Part shown: piece by piece, positions 1 through 6,656 of the stretch
How the letters are laid out: each line of letters opens with the position of its first letter
How positions within the stretch are numbered: position 1 is the first letter of the stretch
Source of the DNA: Oscillibacter sp.
GTDB lineage: Bacteria; Bacillota; Clostridia; Oscillospirales; Oscillospiraceae
Assembly (NCBI GenBank): GCA_003522105.1
Contig: DPGF01000126.1
Span: 1-30,286 of the forward strand
Reading direction: 5' to 3'
Length of the DNA: 30,286 bases
The notes under the pieces: model-generated
The model's input: only the letters and a program-made list of their open reading frames with translations
What the model was told of the DNA's origin: nothing
Database searches by the model: none
Made by a program: the position numbers and the translations under genes

Positions 1-819
1 CGCGAAACGCTCAAGGACGTTTCCCTGCGCGTTACGGAGCTGGAAGGCTCGACCGATGCGTTCAATGTTGCGGGCCGCGGCGAAATGTCGCTGTCCATTC
101 TGATCGAAACGATGCGCCGCGAAGGCTATGAGTTCCAGGTCTCGCCCCCGCGCGTCCTCTACCAGATGATCGACGGCAAGAAGTGCGAGCCGATCGAGCG
201 TCTTGTGTGCGATGTGCCGCAGGACTATGTCGGCGCGGTCATCGAAAAGCTCGGCTCCCGCAAGGGCGACCTCGCCGAGATGACGCCCATCGGCAGCCGC
301 ATGAAGCTCGAATTCCTCATTCCCGCGCGCGGCCTCTTCGGCTACCGCAACGAGTTCCTCACCGACACCAAGGGCGAGGGCATCATGGCGAGCGTGTTTG
401 ATTCCTACGCGCCCTACAAGGGCGAGCTTGCCCGCCGCAACACCGGCTCTCTCGTTGCCTCCGAAACAGGCACGTCCATCACCTACGGCCTCTTCAATGC
501 GCAGGAGCGCGGCGTGCTGTTCATCGGCGCGGGCGTCGATGTGTACGAGGGCATGGTCGTCGGCCAGTCCCCCAAGCAGGAGGACATCACGGTCAACGTC
601 TGCAAGAAGAAGCAGCTGACGAACATGCGCGCTTCCGGCTCGGACGATGCCCTGCGCCTTGTCCCGCCCAAGCAGATGAGCCTGGAGCAGTGTCTTGAGT
701 TCCTCGCTGACGACGAGCTGCTTGAGGTCACGCCCAAGAACCTGCGCATCCGCAAGACGATCCTCAACAAAGAGCTGCGCATGAAGGCAACCCACGGCAA
801 CAAGAAGGTTTTGCAGTAA
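1..819 (+). CDS. typA: Translational GTPase TypA/BipA, C-terminal part
   Basis: This is the last 272 codons of TypA/BipA, a ribosome-associated GTPase of the EF-G superfamily that acts in 50S assembly and stress adaptation. The frame is open from the first base, so the N-terminal GTPase domain lies outside the window. Visible landmarks are the domain III region around the motif AFNVAGRGEMSLSILIE near residues 20-36 of the fragment, the domain V region with RGLFGYRNEFLTDTKGEG, and the typical C-terminal domain ending in LRIRKTILNKELR. These match the family closely. The gene is convergent with the DUF2461 gene, and a shared hairpin terminator follows the stop codon directly. Confidence 0.96.
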   Translation, partial: RETLKDVSLRVTELEGSTDAFNVAGRGEMSLSILIETMRREGYEFQVSPPRVLYQMIDGKKCEPIERLVCDVPQDYVGAVIEKLGSRKGDLAEMTPIGSRMKLEFLIPARGLFGYRNEFLTDTKGEGIMASVFDSYAPYKGELARRNTGSLVASETGTSITYGLFNAQERGVLFIGAGVDVYEGMVVGQSPKQEDITVNVCKKKQLTNMRASGSDDALRLVPPKQMSLEQCLEFLADDELLEVTPKNLRIRKTILNKELRMKATHGNKKVLQ

Positions 820-823
820 AAAG

Positions 824-853
824 AAGAGTGACAGCCTTTTGGCTGTCACTCTT
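824..853. terminator. Bidirectional intrinsic terminator between typA and the DUF2461 gene
   Basis: A perfect 13-bp stem (824-836 with 841-853) encloses a TTTT loop. T-rich sequence follows on the plus strand, and A-rich sequence upstream gives a T tract on the minus strand. It sits 5 bases after the typA stop and 14 bases from the end of the convergent gene, so it probably serves both. Confidence 0.88.
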
Positions 854-866
854 TTGCTTTGTGCGG

Positions 867-1541
867 TTATTCCTTTGCCGGCTCAGGATCGCCCGAGAGC
901 GAGTCGAGATAGAGATAGAGCGGCATCAGCTCGCGGAAGCCCGCGAGCACCTCGTCCTTGAGCTTGGGTGTGAAGAGCACGCCCTCGGGGTTATCGTCAT
1001 AGCTGACGGCGATGTGCTTTGCGTTGTACCACGGATTTAAGAGCGTACCGACGTCGCCCTTGGGCCGCTTGAACGCCTCTCCCGAGAGCGTGAAGCGGGA
1101 CTTATCCAGCTTGCGCACGATCTTTTCAAGCGCCTTGGGATTCGTCTCGATGCGGCGGCGCAGGCGCGCCATCGTGGCGGGCGCGGCGTCCCAGTAGCCG
1201 CAGCCGTAGCTGAAATAGTTCGGCGCAAGCTCGAAGTACAGCGCGGGCACGCCTTCGAAGCGCTCGTGCGGGCGCTCGATCGTGAGCCACAGATGGTCTT
1301 TATACGGCCCGCGGCCGAAGAGCCGGCGCGCATCGCGGTAAACGCGGCAGACATGCAGCTTGAGCGACTGCTTGGGATATTCCGCGCTAATCGCGTCGAA
1401 AAGCTCGCTGCCGAGCTCGCGCATCGGGCGGTCGACGAGCGATAGAAATTCCTCCTTGCGCGGCAGGAACCACTCGCGGTTGTTGTTGAATTTGATGCCC
1501 CAGAGGAACTCGACGGCCTCCGGCGTAAAACCCTGAAACAT
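867..1541 (-). CDS. DUF2461 family protein
   Basis: This is a 224-residue soluble protein matching the DUF2461 (TIGR02453) family, whose function is not established. The recognisable N-terminal signature is GFTPEAVEFL followed by the NNNREWF block near residues 19-25. The central LKLHVCRVYRDARRLF and GPYKDHLW blocks and the YFSYGCGYWD segment also fit the family. Length is normal. The start ATG has GAGGTG about 5 bases upstream. There is no signal peptide or membrane segment. It appears to be a single-gene unit with a promoter at about 1575-1604, lying between the gap terminator and the shared terminator with typA. Confidence 0.85.
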   Translation of the reverse strand: MFQGFTPEAVEFLWGIKFNNNREWFLPRKEEFLSLVDRPMRELGSELFDAISAEYPKQSLKLHVCRVYRDARRLFGRGPYKDHLWLTIERPHERFEGVPALYFELAPNYFSYGCGYWDAAPATMARLRRRIETNPKALEKIVRKLDKSRFTLSGEAFKRPKGDVGTLLNPWYNAKHIAVSYDDNPEGVLFTPKLKDEVLAGFRELMPLYLYLDSLSGDPEPAKE

Positions 1542-1574
1542 AGTTCACCTCATTATAGAATTTGCAACGATGGC

Positions 1575-1604
1575 AGTATACCACCGAAAATGCGAAAAAA
1601 ACAA
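1575..1604 (-). promoter_or_regulatory. Probable promoter of the DUF2461 gene
   Basis: On the minus strand the -10 is TATACT (1575-1580), preceded by TGG as an extended -10. A weak -35 TTGTTT (1599-1604) lies 18 bases away. The -35 overlaps the foot and T tract of the gap terminator. A TATAAT at about 1552-1557 is an alternative, but it lies too close to the ribosome binding site. Confidence 0.45.
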
Positions 1605-1631
1605 GAGGGATCTCGCACCAGATCCCTCTTG
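1594..1631 (-). terminator. Intrinsic terminator of gap
   Basis: A perfect 12-bp stem (1602-1613 with 1620-1631) with a 6-base loop is followed on the minus strand by seven T residues. It lies about 58 bases after the gap stop codon. Confidence 0.9.
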
Positions 1632-1688
1632 CCTCAGAGGAGCACCGTCCCGTTTTTTACCGAAAAAACAGGAACAGAAAAAAGAAAG

Positions 1689-2705
1689 TTAATGCGCCGC
1701 GTGATCGACCGAGTACATGTGCTCGATGAGATCGAGCACCTTGTTGGAGTAGCCGACCTCGTTGTCATACCAGCTGACGACCTTGACGAAGGTATCCGTC
1801 AGCGCGATGCCGGCCTTGGCGTCGAAGATGGACGTGCGGGGATCGCCGAGGAAGTCGGACGAGACGACCGCTTCATCGGTGTAGCCGAGGATCCCCTTGA
1901 GTTCGCCCTCGCTCGCTTTTTTCATCGCCTCGCAGATCTCGTCGTAGGTGGCGCCCTTTTCAAGGTTGACCGTCAAATCGACCACGGAAACGTCCAGCGT
2001 GGGAACGCGCATGGACATGCCGGTCAGCTTGCCGTTGAGGGAGGGAATGACCTTGCCGACAGCCTTGGCGGCGCCGGTGGAGGAGGGAATGATGTTGCCC
2101 GTGGCCGCGCGGCCGCCGCGCCAGTCCTTCATGGACGGGCCGTCTACGGTCTTTTGCGTGGCGGTGACGGAGTGCACGGTGGTCATCAGACCGTCTTTGA
2201 TGCCAAAGTTGTCGTTCAAGACCTTGGCGATGGGGGCGAGGCAGTTCGTCGTACAAGAAGCGTTGGAGACGAACTGCATGTCGCTCGTGTAGGAATCGAG
2301 ATTCACGCCGCAGACAAACATCGGCGTATCGTCCTTGGACGGGGCGGACATGACGACCTTCTTTGCGCCGGCGTCGATATGCGCCTGCGATTTTTCCTTT
2401 GTCAGGAACAGGCCCGTGGATTCGACAATATACTCAGCGCCGATCTTTCCCCAGGGGAGGTTGGCGGGGTTGCGCTCGGCGAAAACGGGGATCTCGCGGC
2501 CGTTGACGACGATGCCATAGTCGTTGCTCTTTACGTCGGCGGCAAATCTGCCGTGCATGGTATCATATTTCAGCATATAGGCCAGATACTCGGCGGGACA
2601 GAGATCGTTGATGCCGACGATCTCGATCTCGGGATGGTCAAGGCTGGCGCGAAAGACCATGCGGCCGATGCGCCCGAAGCCGTTGATACCGACTTTAATG
2701 CTCAT
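1689..2705 (-). CDS. gap: Type I glyceraldehyde-3-phosphate dehydrogenase
   Basis: This is a 338-residue NAD-dependent enzyme of glycolysis, which converts glyceraldehyde 3-phosphate, NAD and phosphate to 1,3-bisphosphoglycerate. The N-terminal Rossmann motif VGINGFGRIGRM starts at residue 5. The active-site signature SNASCTTNCLAP contains the catalytic cysteine and is intact. The C-terminal WYDNEVGYSN motif is present. Length is standard. The start ATG is preceded by GAAAGGAAG about 9 bases upstream. It is transcribed alone from a strong promoter at 2761-2788 and ends at a strong terminator. It is not clustered with pgk or tpi here. Confidence 0.98.
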   Translation of the reverse strand: MSIKVGINGFGRIGRMVFRASLDHPEIEIVGINDLCPAEYLAYMLKYDTMHGRFAADVKSNDYGIVVNGREIPVFAERNPANLPWGKIGAEYIVESTGLFLTKEKSQAHIDAGAKKVVMSAPSKDDTPMFVCGVNLDSYTSDMQFVSNASCTTNCLAPIAKVLNDNFGIKDGLMTTVHSVTATQKTVDGPSMKDWRGGRAATGNIIPSSTGAAKAVGKVIPSLNGKLTGMSMRVPTLDVSVVDLTVNLEKGATYDEICEAMKKASEGELKGILGYTDEAVVSSDFLGDPRTSIFDAKAGIALTDTFVKVVSWYDNEVGYSNKVLDLIEHMYSVDHAAH

Positions 2706-2760
2706 AGAAACTTACTTCCTTTCATATTGCGGAATATATCGAATGTTTGGTACGTTTGAT

Positions 2761-2788
2761 ATTATACAGCGGTAGCTTCATTTTGCAA
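2761..2788 (-). promoter_or_regulatory. Sigma-A type promoter of gap
   Basis: On the minus strand the -10 is a perfect TATAAT (2761-2766). The -35 TTGCAA (2783-2788) lies 16 bases away. The inferred transcription start is about 50 bases upstream of the gap ATG. Confidence 0.8.
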
Positions 2789-2871
2789 GACCTTTTTGCA
2801 CGAAATTGCAGAATTTTCACAATTTCCACAAATTCCTTGCTTTTCAAAAAGAATTTTGCTACGCTCAGTGT

Positions 2872-2895
2872 ATACCACCACGCATTGTGTGGTAT
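2872..2895. promoter_or_regulatory. ATACCAC/GTGGTAT inverted repeat between gap and the kinase-like gene
   Basis: Perfect 7-base arms ATACCAC (2872-2878) and GTGGTAT (2889-2895) are separated by 10 bases. The minus-strand copy reads GTGGTATACA, the same extended -10 shape seen at other promoters in this window. The plus-strand copy could give a -10 TATGAA at 2893-2898 for the downstream gene. It may therefore be either an operator or two back-to-back -10 regions. Confidence 0.4.
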
Positions 2896-2973
2896 GAAAT
2901 TCTTTCCACGCAAGCTTTGCGTTCTGCGGTGAATGCTATCCGCAGGGACTTTGCTCGACCATTAGGAGATGCC

Positions 2974-3798
2974 ATGCGGGATTATACCGAAGAAGAATTG
3001 AAGATCCTTTCGGACATGCTGCCGAATATTGCGCTGCAGCTGCGCACCTCGCTTGCAACGGTCTATACGGCGGTTGACCGCCTGGTACCGGCAGACATGC
3101 GGGAAAAAGACGCGAAGACCGACCGCACCGCTGCAGCGTTCTATCAGAGCTATTACCGGCTCTACCGTGTGATCAGCAACCTGACTGACGCAGGACAGCT
3201 GTTCGACAGGAAACGCTTTGAACTTTACGATGACGATATTGTAGGCGTCTGCCGCAGCGTATGCGGGGAAGTAGACTTCCTATTCAATATGCAGGGTGTC
3301 ACGCTTGACTTTTTGCCCGACCGCGACAGCCGGATCATCGGCCTTGACGCCGCGGCGATCCGCAAGATGCTGCTCAATCTTCTCTCCAACGCACTCAAAT
3401 TCACGCCGCAGGGCGGCAGTGTCCGCGTGCGCGTGAAAACGGAGGGGCGGAACGTTAAGATCACCGTGGCCGACAGCGGCTGCGGCATGAACAGCGATAC
3501 GCTTGCGCACCTGTTTGACCGTTTCATCGACGGCGGGCAGAATCCCATGCCCCCGCGCGGCCTTGGATTGGGGCTGCCCATCTGCCAGCGCATCGCGCAG
3601 GGACACGGCGGCAGGATCGTGGCGCAGTCGGAAGAGGGGAAGGGCTCGCTCTTCACGGTTTCGCTTCCGGCGGTGCGAGCCGGGCGCGTGCGCCTGAAAG
3701 ACCGCGGCAGCGACTATGCCGGCGGCTTCAACCCTACGCTCGTGGAGATGTCCGACGCGCTTTCGGGCGAGGCATTTTTACAAAAATATCTGGATTAA
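2974..3798 (+). CDS. Histidine-kinase-like ATPase lacking the phospho-acceptor histidine
   Basis: This is a 274-residue cytoplasmic protein with a GHKL (HATPase_c) domain in its C-terminal half. The N box RKMLLNLLSNALKF is at about 130-143 with Asn139. The G1 box DSGCG is at 167-171, the F box LFDRF at 180-184, and the G2 box GLGLG at 196-200. The N-terminal helix resembles a HisKA dimerisation region, but where kinases have SHELRTPL this protein reads ALQLRTSL (residues 20-27), so the phosphorylated histidine is replaced by leucine. No membrane or sensor domain is present and no response regulator lies nearby. The ATG at 2974 was chosen because AGGAG lies 5 bases upstream; earlier in-frame ATGs lack this. 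mnmA starts 10 bases after the stop, so the two are probably co-transcribed. A pseudokinase or a kinase with another substrate are both possible. Confidence 0.8.
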   Translation: MRDYTEEELKILSDMLPNIALQLRTSLATVYTAVDRLVPADMREKDAKTDRTAAAFYQSYYRLYRVISNLTDAGQLFDRKRFELYDDDIVGVCRSVCGEVDFLFNMQGVTLDFLPDRDSRIIGLDAAAIRKMLLNLLSNALKFTPQGGSVRVRVKTEGRNVKITVADSGCGMNSDTLAHLFDRFIDGGQNPMPPRGLGLGLPICQRIAQGHGGRIVAQSEEGKGSLFTVSLPAVRAGRVRLKDRGSDYAGGFNPTLVEMSDALSGEAFLQKYLD

Positions 3799-3808
3799 GT
3801 GACAGCCG

Positions 3809-4843
3809 ATGAAGAAAAAAGTTTTGATCGCCATGAGCGGCGGCGTGGATTCGTCCGCCGCCGCACTTTTGCTGCAAAAGCAGGGATATGACTGCGCAGG
3901 CGCGTCGCTTGCGCTCTGCGGCAACGAGACGGACGGCGCGAGGCGCATCGCCGAGGGACTCGGCATACCGTTTTACGTTTTCGACGAGCAGGCGCTTTTT
4001 GCGCGCGAGGTGATGGATCACTTTGTGAGCGAATACTGCGCGGGGCGCACGCCGAATCCCTGCATCGACTGCAACCGCTGCCTGAAATTCGGCGCGTTTT
4101 TAGACCGTGCGCTCCAAATGGGTTTTGACTACATCGCAACGGGGCATTATGCCCGCGTCGACTATGACGAAACGCGCGGCATTTACCGCCTGCTTCGCGG
4201 CGAGAGCCGTACCAAGGATCAGAGCTATGTGCTCTATCAGCTCACGCAGCGTCAGCTTGCGCATCTGCTGCTGCCTGTCGGCAGCTTTGAAAAGCCGGAG
4301 CTTCGCAAAAAGGCGGAGGAAGCCGGGCTTGCCAACGCCCATCAGGCGGATTCGCAGGACATCTGCTTCATTCCCGATGGGGACTATGTGCGCTTTCTGC
4401 GCGACTACGGCGGCGTGACGCCGCAGCCGGGCGACTTTGTGGACGGCAGCGGCCGTGTGCTCGGCCGTCATCGCGGTCTTGAATGCTATACGGCGGGGCA
4501 GCGCAAGGGACTCGGCGTGAGTGCTGACCGCCCCCTCTATGTGATCTCCAAAAATGCCGAAGATCATACCGTCCTTCTCGGTGATAATGAAGAATTGTTC
4601 TCCTCGGCGCTGCTCGCCTCGCGTGTGAACTGGATCACAGGCACGCCTGAGGGTGAGGTGCGCTGCACCGTCAAAACGCGCTATTCGCAGAAGGAATGCG
4701 ACGCGGTTGTGACGCCACTGCCCGATGGCGGCGCGCATGTTGCGCTTCTCACGCCCCAGCGCGCCGTGACGGCGGGGCAGGCCGTCGTCTTTTACGACGG
4801 GGACGAGGTGCTCGGCGGCGGCACGATCGAAAAGGCACTGTGA
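3809..4843 (+). CDS. mnmA: tRNA-specific 2-thiouridylase MnmA
   Basis: This is a 344-residue PP-loop enzyme that installs 2-thiouridine at wobble position 34 of Lys, Glu and Gln tRNAs, using persulfide sulfur. The ATP-binding SGGVDSS is at 10-16. The first catalytic cysteine region reads NPCIDCNRC (83-91) and the second catalytic cysteine lies in SQDICF (Cys186). The GRTPNP, ATGHYARV, KDQSYVLY and YTAGQRKGLG blocks all match the family. It is somewhat shorter than usual because the segment after the PP-loop is compact. Three cysteines spaced C-x2-C-x2-C (85, 88, 91) are noteworthy. It follows the kinase-like gene by 10 bases and ends at a strong terminator. Confidence 0.96.
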   Translation: MKKKVLIAMSGGVDSSAAALLLQKQGYDCAGASLALCGNETDGARRIAEGLGIPFYVFDEQALFAREVMDHFVSEYCAGRTPNPCIDCNRCLKFGAFLDRALQMGFDYIATGHYARVDYDETRGIYRLLRGESRTKDQSYVLYQLTQRQLAHLLLPVGSFEKPELRKKAEEAGLANAHQADSQDICFIPDGDYVRFLRDYGGVTPQPGDFVDGSGRVLGRHRGLECYTAGQRKGLGVSADRPLYVISKNAEDHTVLLGDNEELFSSALLASRVNWITGTPEGEVRCTVKTRYSQKECDAVVTPLPDGGAHVALLTPQRAVTAGQAVVFYDGDEVLGGGTIEKAL

Positions 4844-4857
4844 ATTACGATAAAAGA

Positions 4858-4883
4858 CTCCGTGCTTTGCACGGAGCCTTTTT
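4858..4883 (+). terminator. Intrinsic terminator of mnmA
   Basis: A perfect 8-bp stem CTCCGTGC/GCACGGAG (4858-4865 with 4869-4876) has a TTT loop and is followed by CCTTTTTT. It starts 14 bases after the mnmA stop. Confidence 0.92.
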
Positions 4884-4890
4884 TGATCAT

Positions 4891-4974
4891 TTACCGTTCG
4901 CTGACGTAGCCCTCATTGCCGAAGATCATATCGTCCACGTCACCATAGCAAATCTCCATCTCTTTCTCCTTCAT
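4891..4974 (-). CDS. Putative 27-residue small protein
   Basis: This short reading frame encodes 27 residues starting MKEKEMEICYG and ending GNEGYVSER before a TAA stop. It is acidic, contains one cysteine, and has no hydrophobic segment. Support for it being real comes from the signals around it. AGAAAGGAATG lies just upstream of the ATG. A perfect TATAAT -10 is found on the same strand at 5010-5015, about 35 bases upstream. The mnmA terminator lies beyond its stop codon. I do not recognise the family. An internal Met at residue 6 is an alternative start. No -35 of good quality is visible. Coding status rests on these signals alone. Confidence 0.5.
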   Translation of the reverse strand: MKEKEMEICYGDVDDMIFGNEGYVSER

Positions 4975-5009
4975 CGTATCATTCCTTTCTGCTATTCACT
5001 CACCCGGCT

Positions 5010-5015
5010 ATTATA
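5010..5015 (-). promoter_or_regulatory. -10 element upstream of the 27-residue ORF
   Basis: TATAAT on the minus strand, within CATATAATA. No clear sigma-A -35 lies 16-18 bases upstream. AC-N16-CATATAATA would loosely fit a sigma-K type pattern, but that is speculative. Confidence 0.4.
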
Positions 5016-5060
5016 TGCGTGAGCAAACGAAAAGTTGTACGAAAAAGGGCAGCGGAAAAG

Positions 5061-5087
5061 AAAAAAGCGGCTCTGCCATCTTTTTGA
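5061..5087 (-). terminator. Intrinsic terminator of the HAD gene
   Basis: On the minus strand AAAAAGATGGC, AGA and GCCGCTTTTTT form an imperfect 11-position hairpin ending in T residues. It starts within a few bases of the HAD stop codon. It belongs to the same hairpin family as those at 15348-15378 and 23309-23337. Confidence 0.7.
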
Positions 5088-5089
5088 AC

Positions 5090-5932
5090 TCAGTATCGCC
5101 CGTCAAGGATCTCCACCACGTCGGCCAGTGCGCCGTCTTTGCAGTGGCAGACGATATGCGCGCCCCACTCCTTGACCTCGGAGATGGCATTTTCGGGCGC
5201 GAAACCGATCTCGGAAACGGCGAGCATCGGAATATCGTTGTTGTGGTCGCCGACGCAGTAAATGTCCCTGCGCGCAACGCCGAGCAGCTTGGCAAGCTTT
5301 AAGATCATGCCGCCCTTCGTCGCGCCGCGGCGCGTCAGCTCAAGCAGGTGGTCGCTCGAAAAAATAAGCTCGTAGCGCGCGCCCCATTCCTGAGCGAGGA
5401 TAAAGCTGCGCACCTCGTCCAGGAGCGGCTTTTCCTCTTCAAAGAGCAGCTTGATGATCGGCAGATCCACCTCACGGAAGCTTTGTACCTCCACGGTTTT
5501 GGCACGCGTCAGATGCTCGTGGTTGCGGACAAAGTCATTGGGGTGCAGCACGTGGATGCGGCGGTCATCGTGATAGATCTCAAAGCAAAGGCCCGGAAAG
5601 CGGGTGAGCAGCGCGTCGACGTGATCGTAGATGTCTGCGTCGAGAAACGCCGTTTCCACATAGCAGTCCTTGTTAAAGTCGTAGATGGCGGCGCCGTTTG
5701 CGATCACACAGGGCGCGTTGCAGGGCAGATCCTGCGCATAGCGGGAAAAGGCGGGCAGCGCACGACCGGTGGAGATCGAAAAATAGCCGCCGTTTTGCAT
5801 GAAGTATTCGACCGCCTCGCGGTTGCGCGCGCTCATCGGCGGAATGTCCTCGCCGCGCTCCAGCGCACCCTGCGTGTAGACGAGGGTGTTGTCAAAGTCG
5901 CTGGCGAGCAGCACCTTGTTGAATTTCAGCAT
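5090..5932 (-). CDS. HAD-IIB (Cof-type) hydrolase
   Basis: This is a 280-residue haloacid-dehalogenase-superfamily phosphatase, probably acting on sugar phosphates or other small phosphorylated metabolites. Motif I is DFDNT at residues 12-16 (nucleophile Asp12, acid/base Asp14). Motif II is the STGR at 54-57, motif III the lysine in GATKGG (Lys206), and motif IV GDHNND at 228-233. The large cap inserted between motifs II and III is typical of class IIB. The substrate cannot be deduced from sequence. The ATG is preceded by GAGAGGATCAACC. It has its own promoter at 5972-6000 and ends at the hairpin beside its stop codon. Confidence 0.92.
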   Translation of the reverse strand: MLKFNKVLLASDFDNTLVYTQGALERGEDIPPMSARNREAVEYFMQNGGYFSISTGRALPAFSRYAQDLPCNAPCVIANGAAIYDFNKDCYVETAFLDADIYDHVDALLTRFPGLCFEIYHDDRRIHVLHPNDFVRNHEHLTRAKTVEVQSFREVDLPIIKLLFEEEKPLLDEVRSFILAQEWGARYELIFSSDHLLELTRRGATKGGMILKLAKLLGVARRDIYCVGDHNNDIPMLAVSEIGFAPENAISEVKEWGAHIVCHCKDGALADVVEILDGRY

Positions 5933-5971
5933 GGTTGATCCTCTCTTCTGTTCTCGTTGTTTTTCGGCAAA

Positions 5972-6000
5972 AGTATACCACGGCGCGGGAGAAATGAAAA
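5972..6000 (-). promoter_or_regulatory. Promoter of the HAD gene
   Basis: On the minus strand the -10 is TATACT (5972-5977) in an extended GTGGTATACT context. The -35 TTTTCA (5995-6000) lies exactly 17 bases away. The inferred start is about 30 bases before the ATG. Confidence 0.7.
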
Positions 6001-6021
6001 GGGATGGTTTGCGCGAAAACG

Positions 6022-6582
6022 TCAGCCAAAGATGCCGAATTTCCCCTCGATAAAGTGTCGGTAGTCGGGATGTTCTGCTGCGTTTTCATATTCTTTCAGC
6101 ATAGTCTGCCGCACCCATGCGCGGAACGGCTCGCCGGTCTGCGCATAGCGCAAAATGTGCAGCAGCCCCTCCCGCTCTGCGCGGAGAATGGCCTCATAGG
6201 CGTCGGGGACGAACTCGCATGAGACGACCGCTGCCGCCTCTTCGGACGTGACCGCAAACGGCACGTCGGAAACGGGCACCGCCTTCGCCGGTTCCGCGCC
6301 ATAAATATAGCCGGAGACGCCGGCATAGGTTTCCACCAGCGCGTTGGGGTAGTATTCCTCCAGCCGCTGCACGCCGTCTAAGTCGAAGCCGTAAGGTCCC
6401 CATTTTTCCCACCGGCCCGTGTGGACAAAGCCGGTATCGCGGCAGTATTTTTCAACGGCATTGCTCAGATAGACCAGCACATTTTCCCGTTTCTTCGAAA
6501 AGTAGACGAGCGGGCGGCCGTGGTTGGAGACGTGCGGCGTGAGGACGACGAGACCGCCGATAGGGGAGGCATGATACAGCAT
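6022..6582 (-). CDS. Conserved-looking hypothetical protein, possible ADP-ribosyltransferase-like fold
   Basis: This is a 186-residue soluble protein that I cannot assign to a named family with confidence. It opens with LYHASPIGGL, followed by an RPLVYFS segment near residues 23-29. A YHxS start followed by a (V/I)YFS strand is reminiscent of small ADP-ribosyltransferase-like or RES-like folds, but no full catalytic set is clear. There is no signal peptide or membrane helix. The ATG has AAAGGAG about 9 bases upstream. The only space between it and the ricT terminator is too short for an obvious promoter, so it may rely on read-through from ricT. Confidence 0.75.
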   Translation of the reverse strand: MLYHASPIGGLVVLTPHVSNHGRPLVYFSKKRENVLVYLSNAVEKYCRDTGFVHTGRWEKWGPYGFDLDGVQRLEEYYPNALVETYAGVSGYIYGAEPAKAVPVSDVPFAVTSEEAAAVVSCEFVPDAYEAILRAEREGLLHILRYAQTGEPFRAWVRQTMLKEYENAAEHPDYRHFIEGKFGIFG

Positions 6583-6609
6583 GAGAATGACTCCTTTCCG
6601 CTTTTTGGC

Positions 6610-6647
6610 AAAACCGCCGCGAAACAGCTGTGCTTCGCGGCGGTTTT
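6610..6647. terminator. Strong hairpin terminator after ricT
   Basis: Perfect 14-bp arms AAAACCGCCGCGAA/TTCGCGGCGGTTTT (6610-6623 with 6634-6647) with a 10-base loop. It lies 9 bases beyond the ricT stop on the minus strand. The A and T flanks allow function in both directions. Confidence 0.85.
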
Positions 6648-6656
6648 ATTCCTTGT

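Noticed and set aside
1590..2759. A 389-codon plus-strand frame opposite gap
   Set aside because: It covers the gap terminator, gene and promoter on the other strand. The gap protein is unmistakable, so this is a codon-bias shadow.
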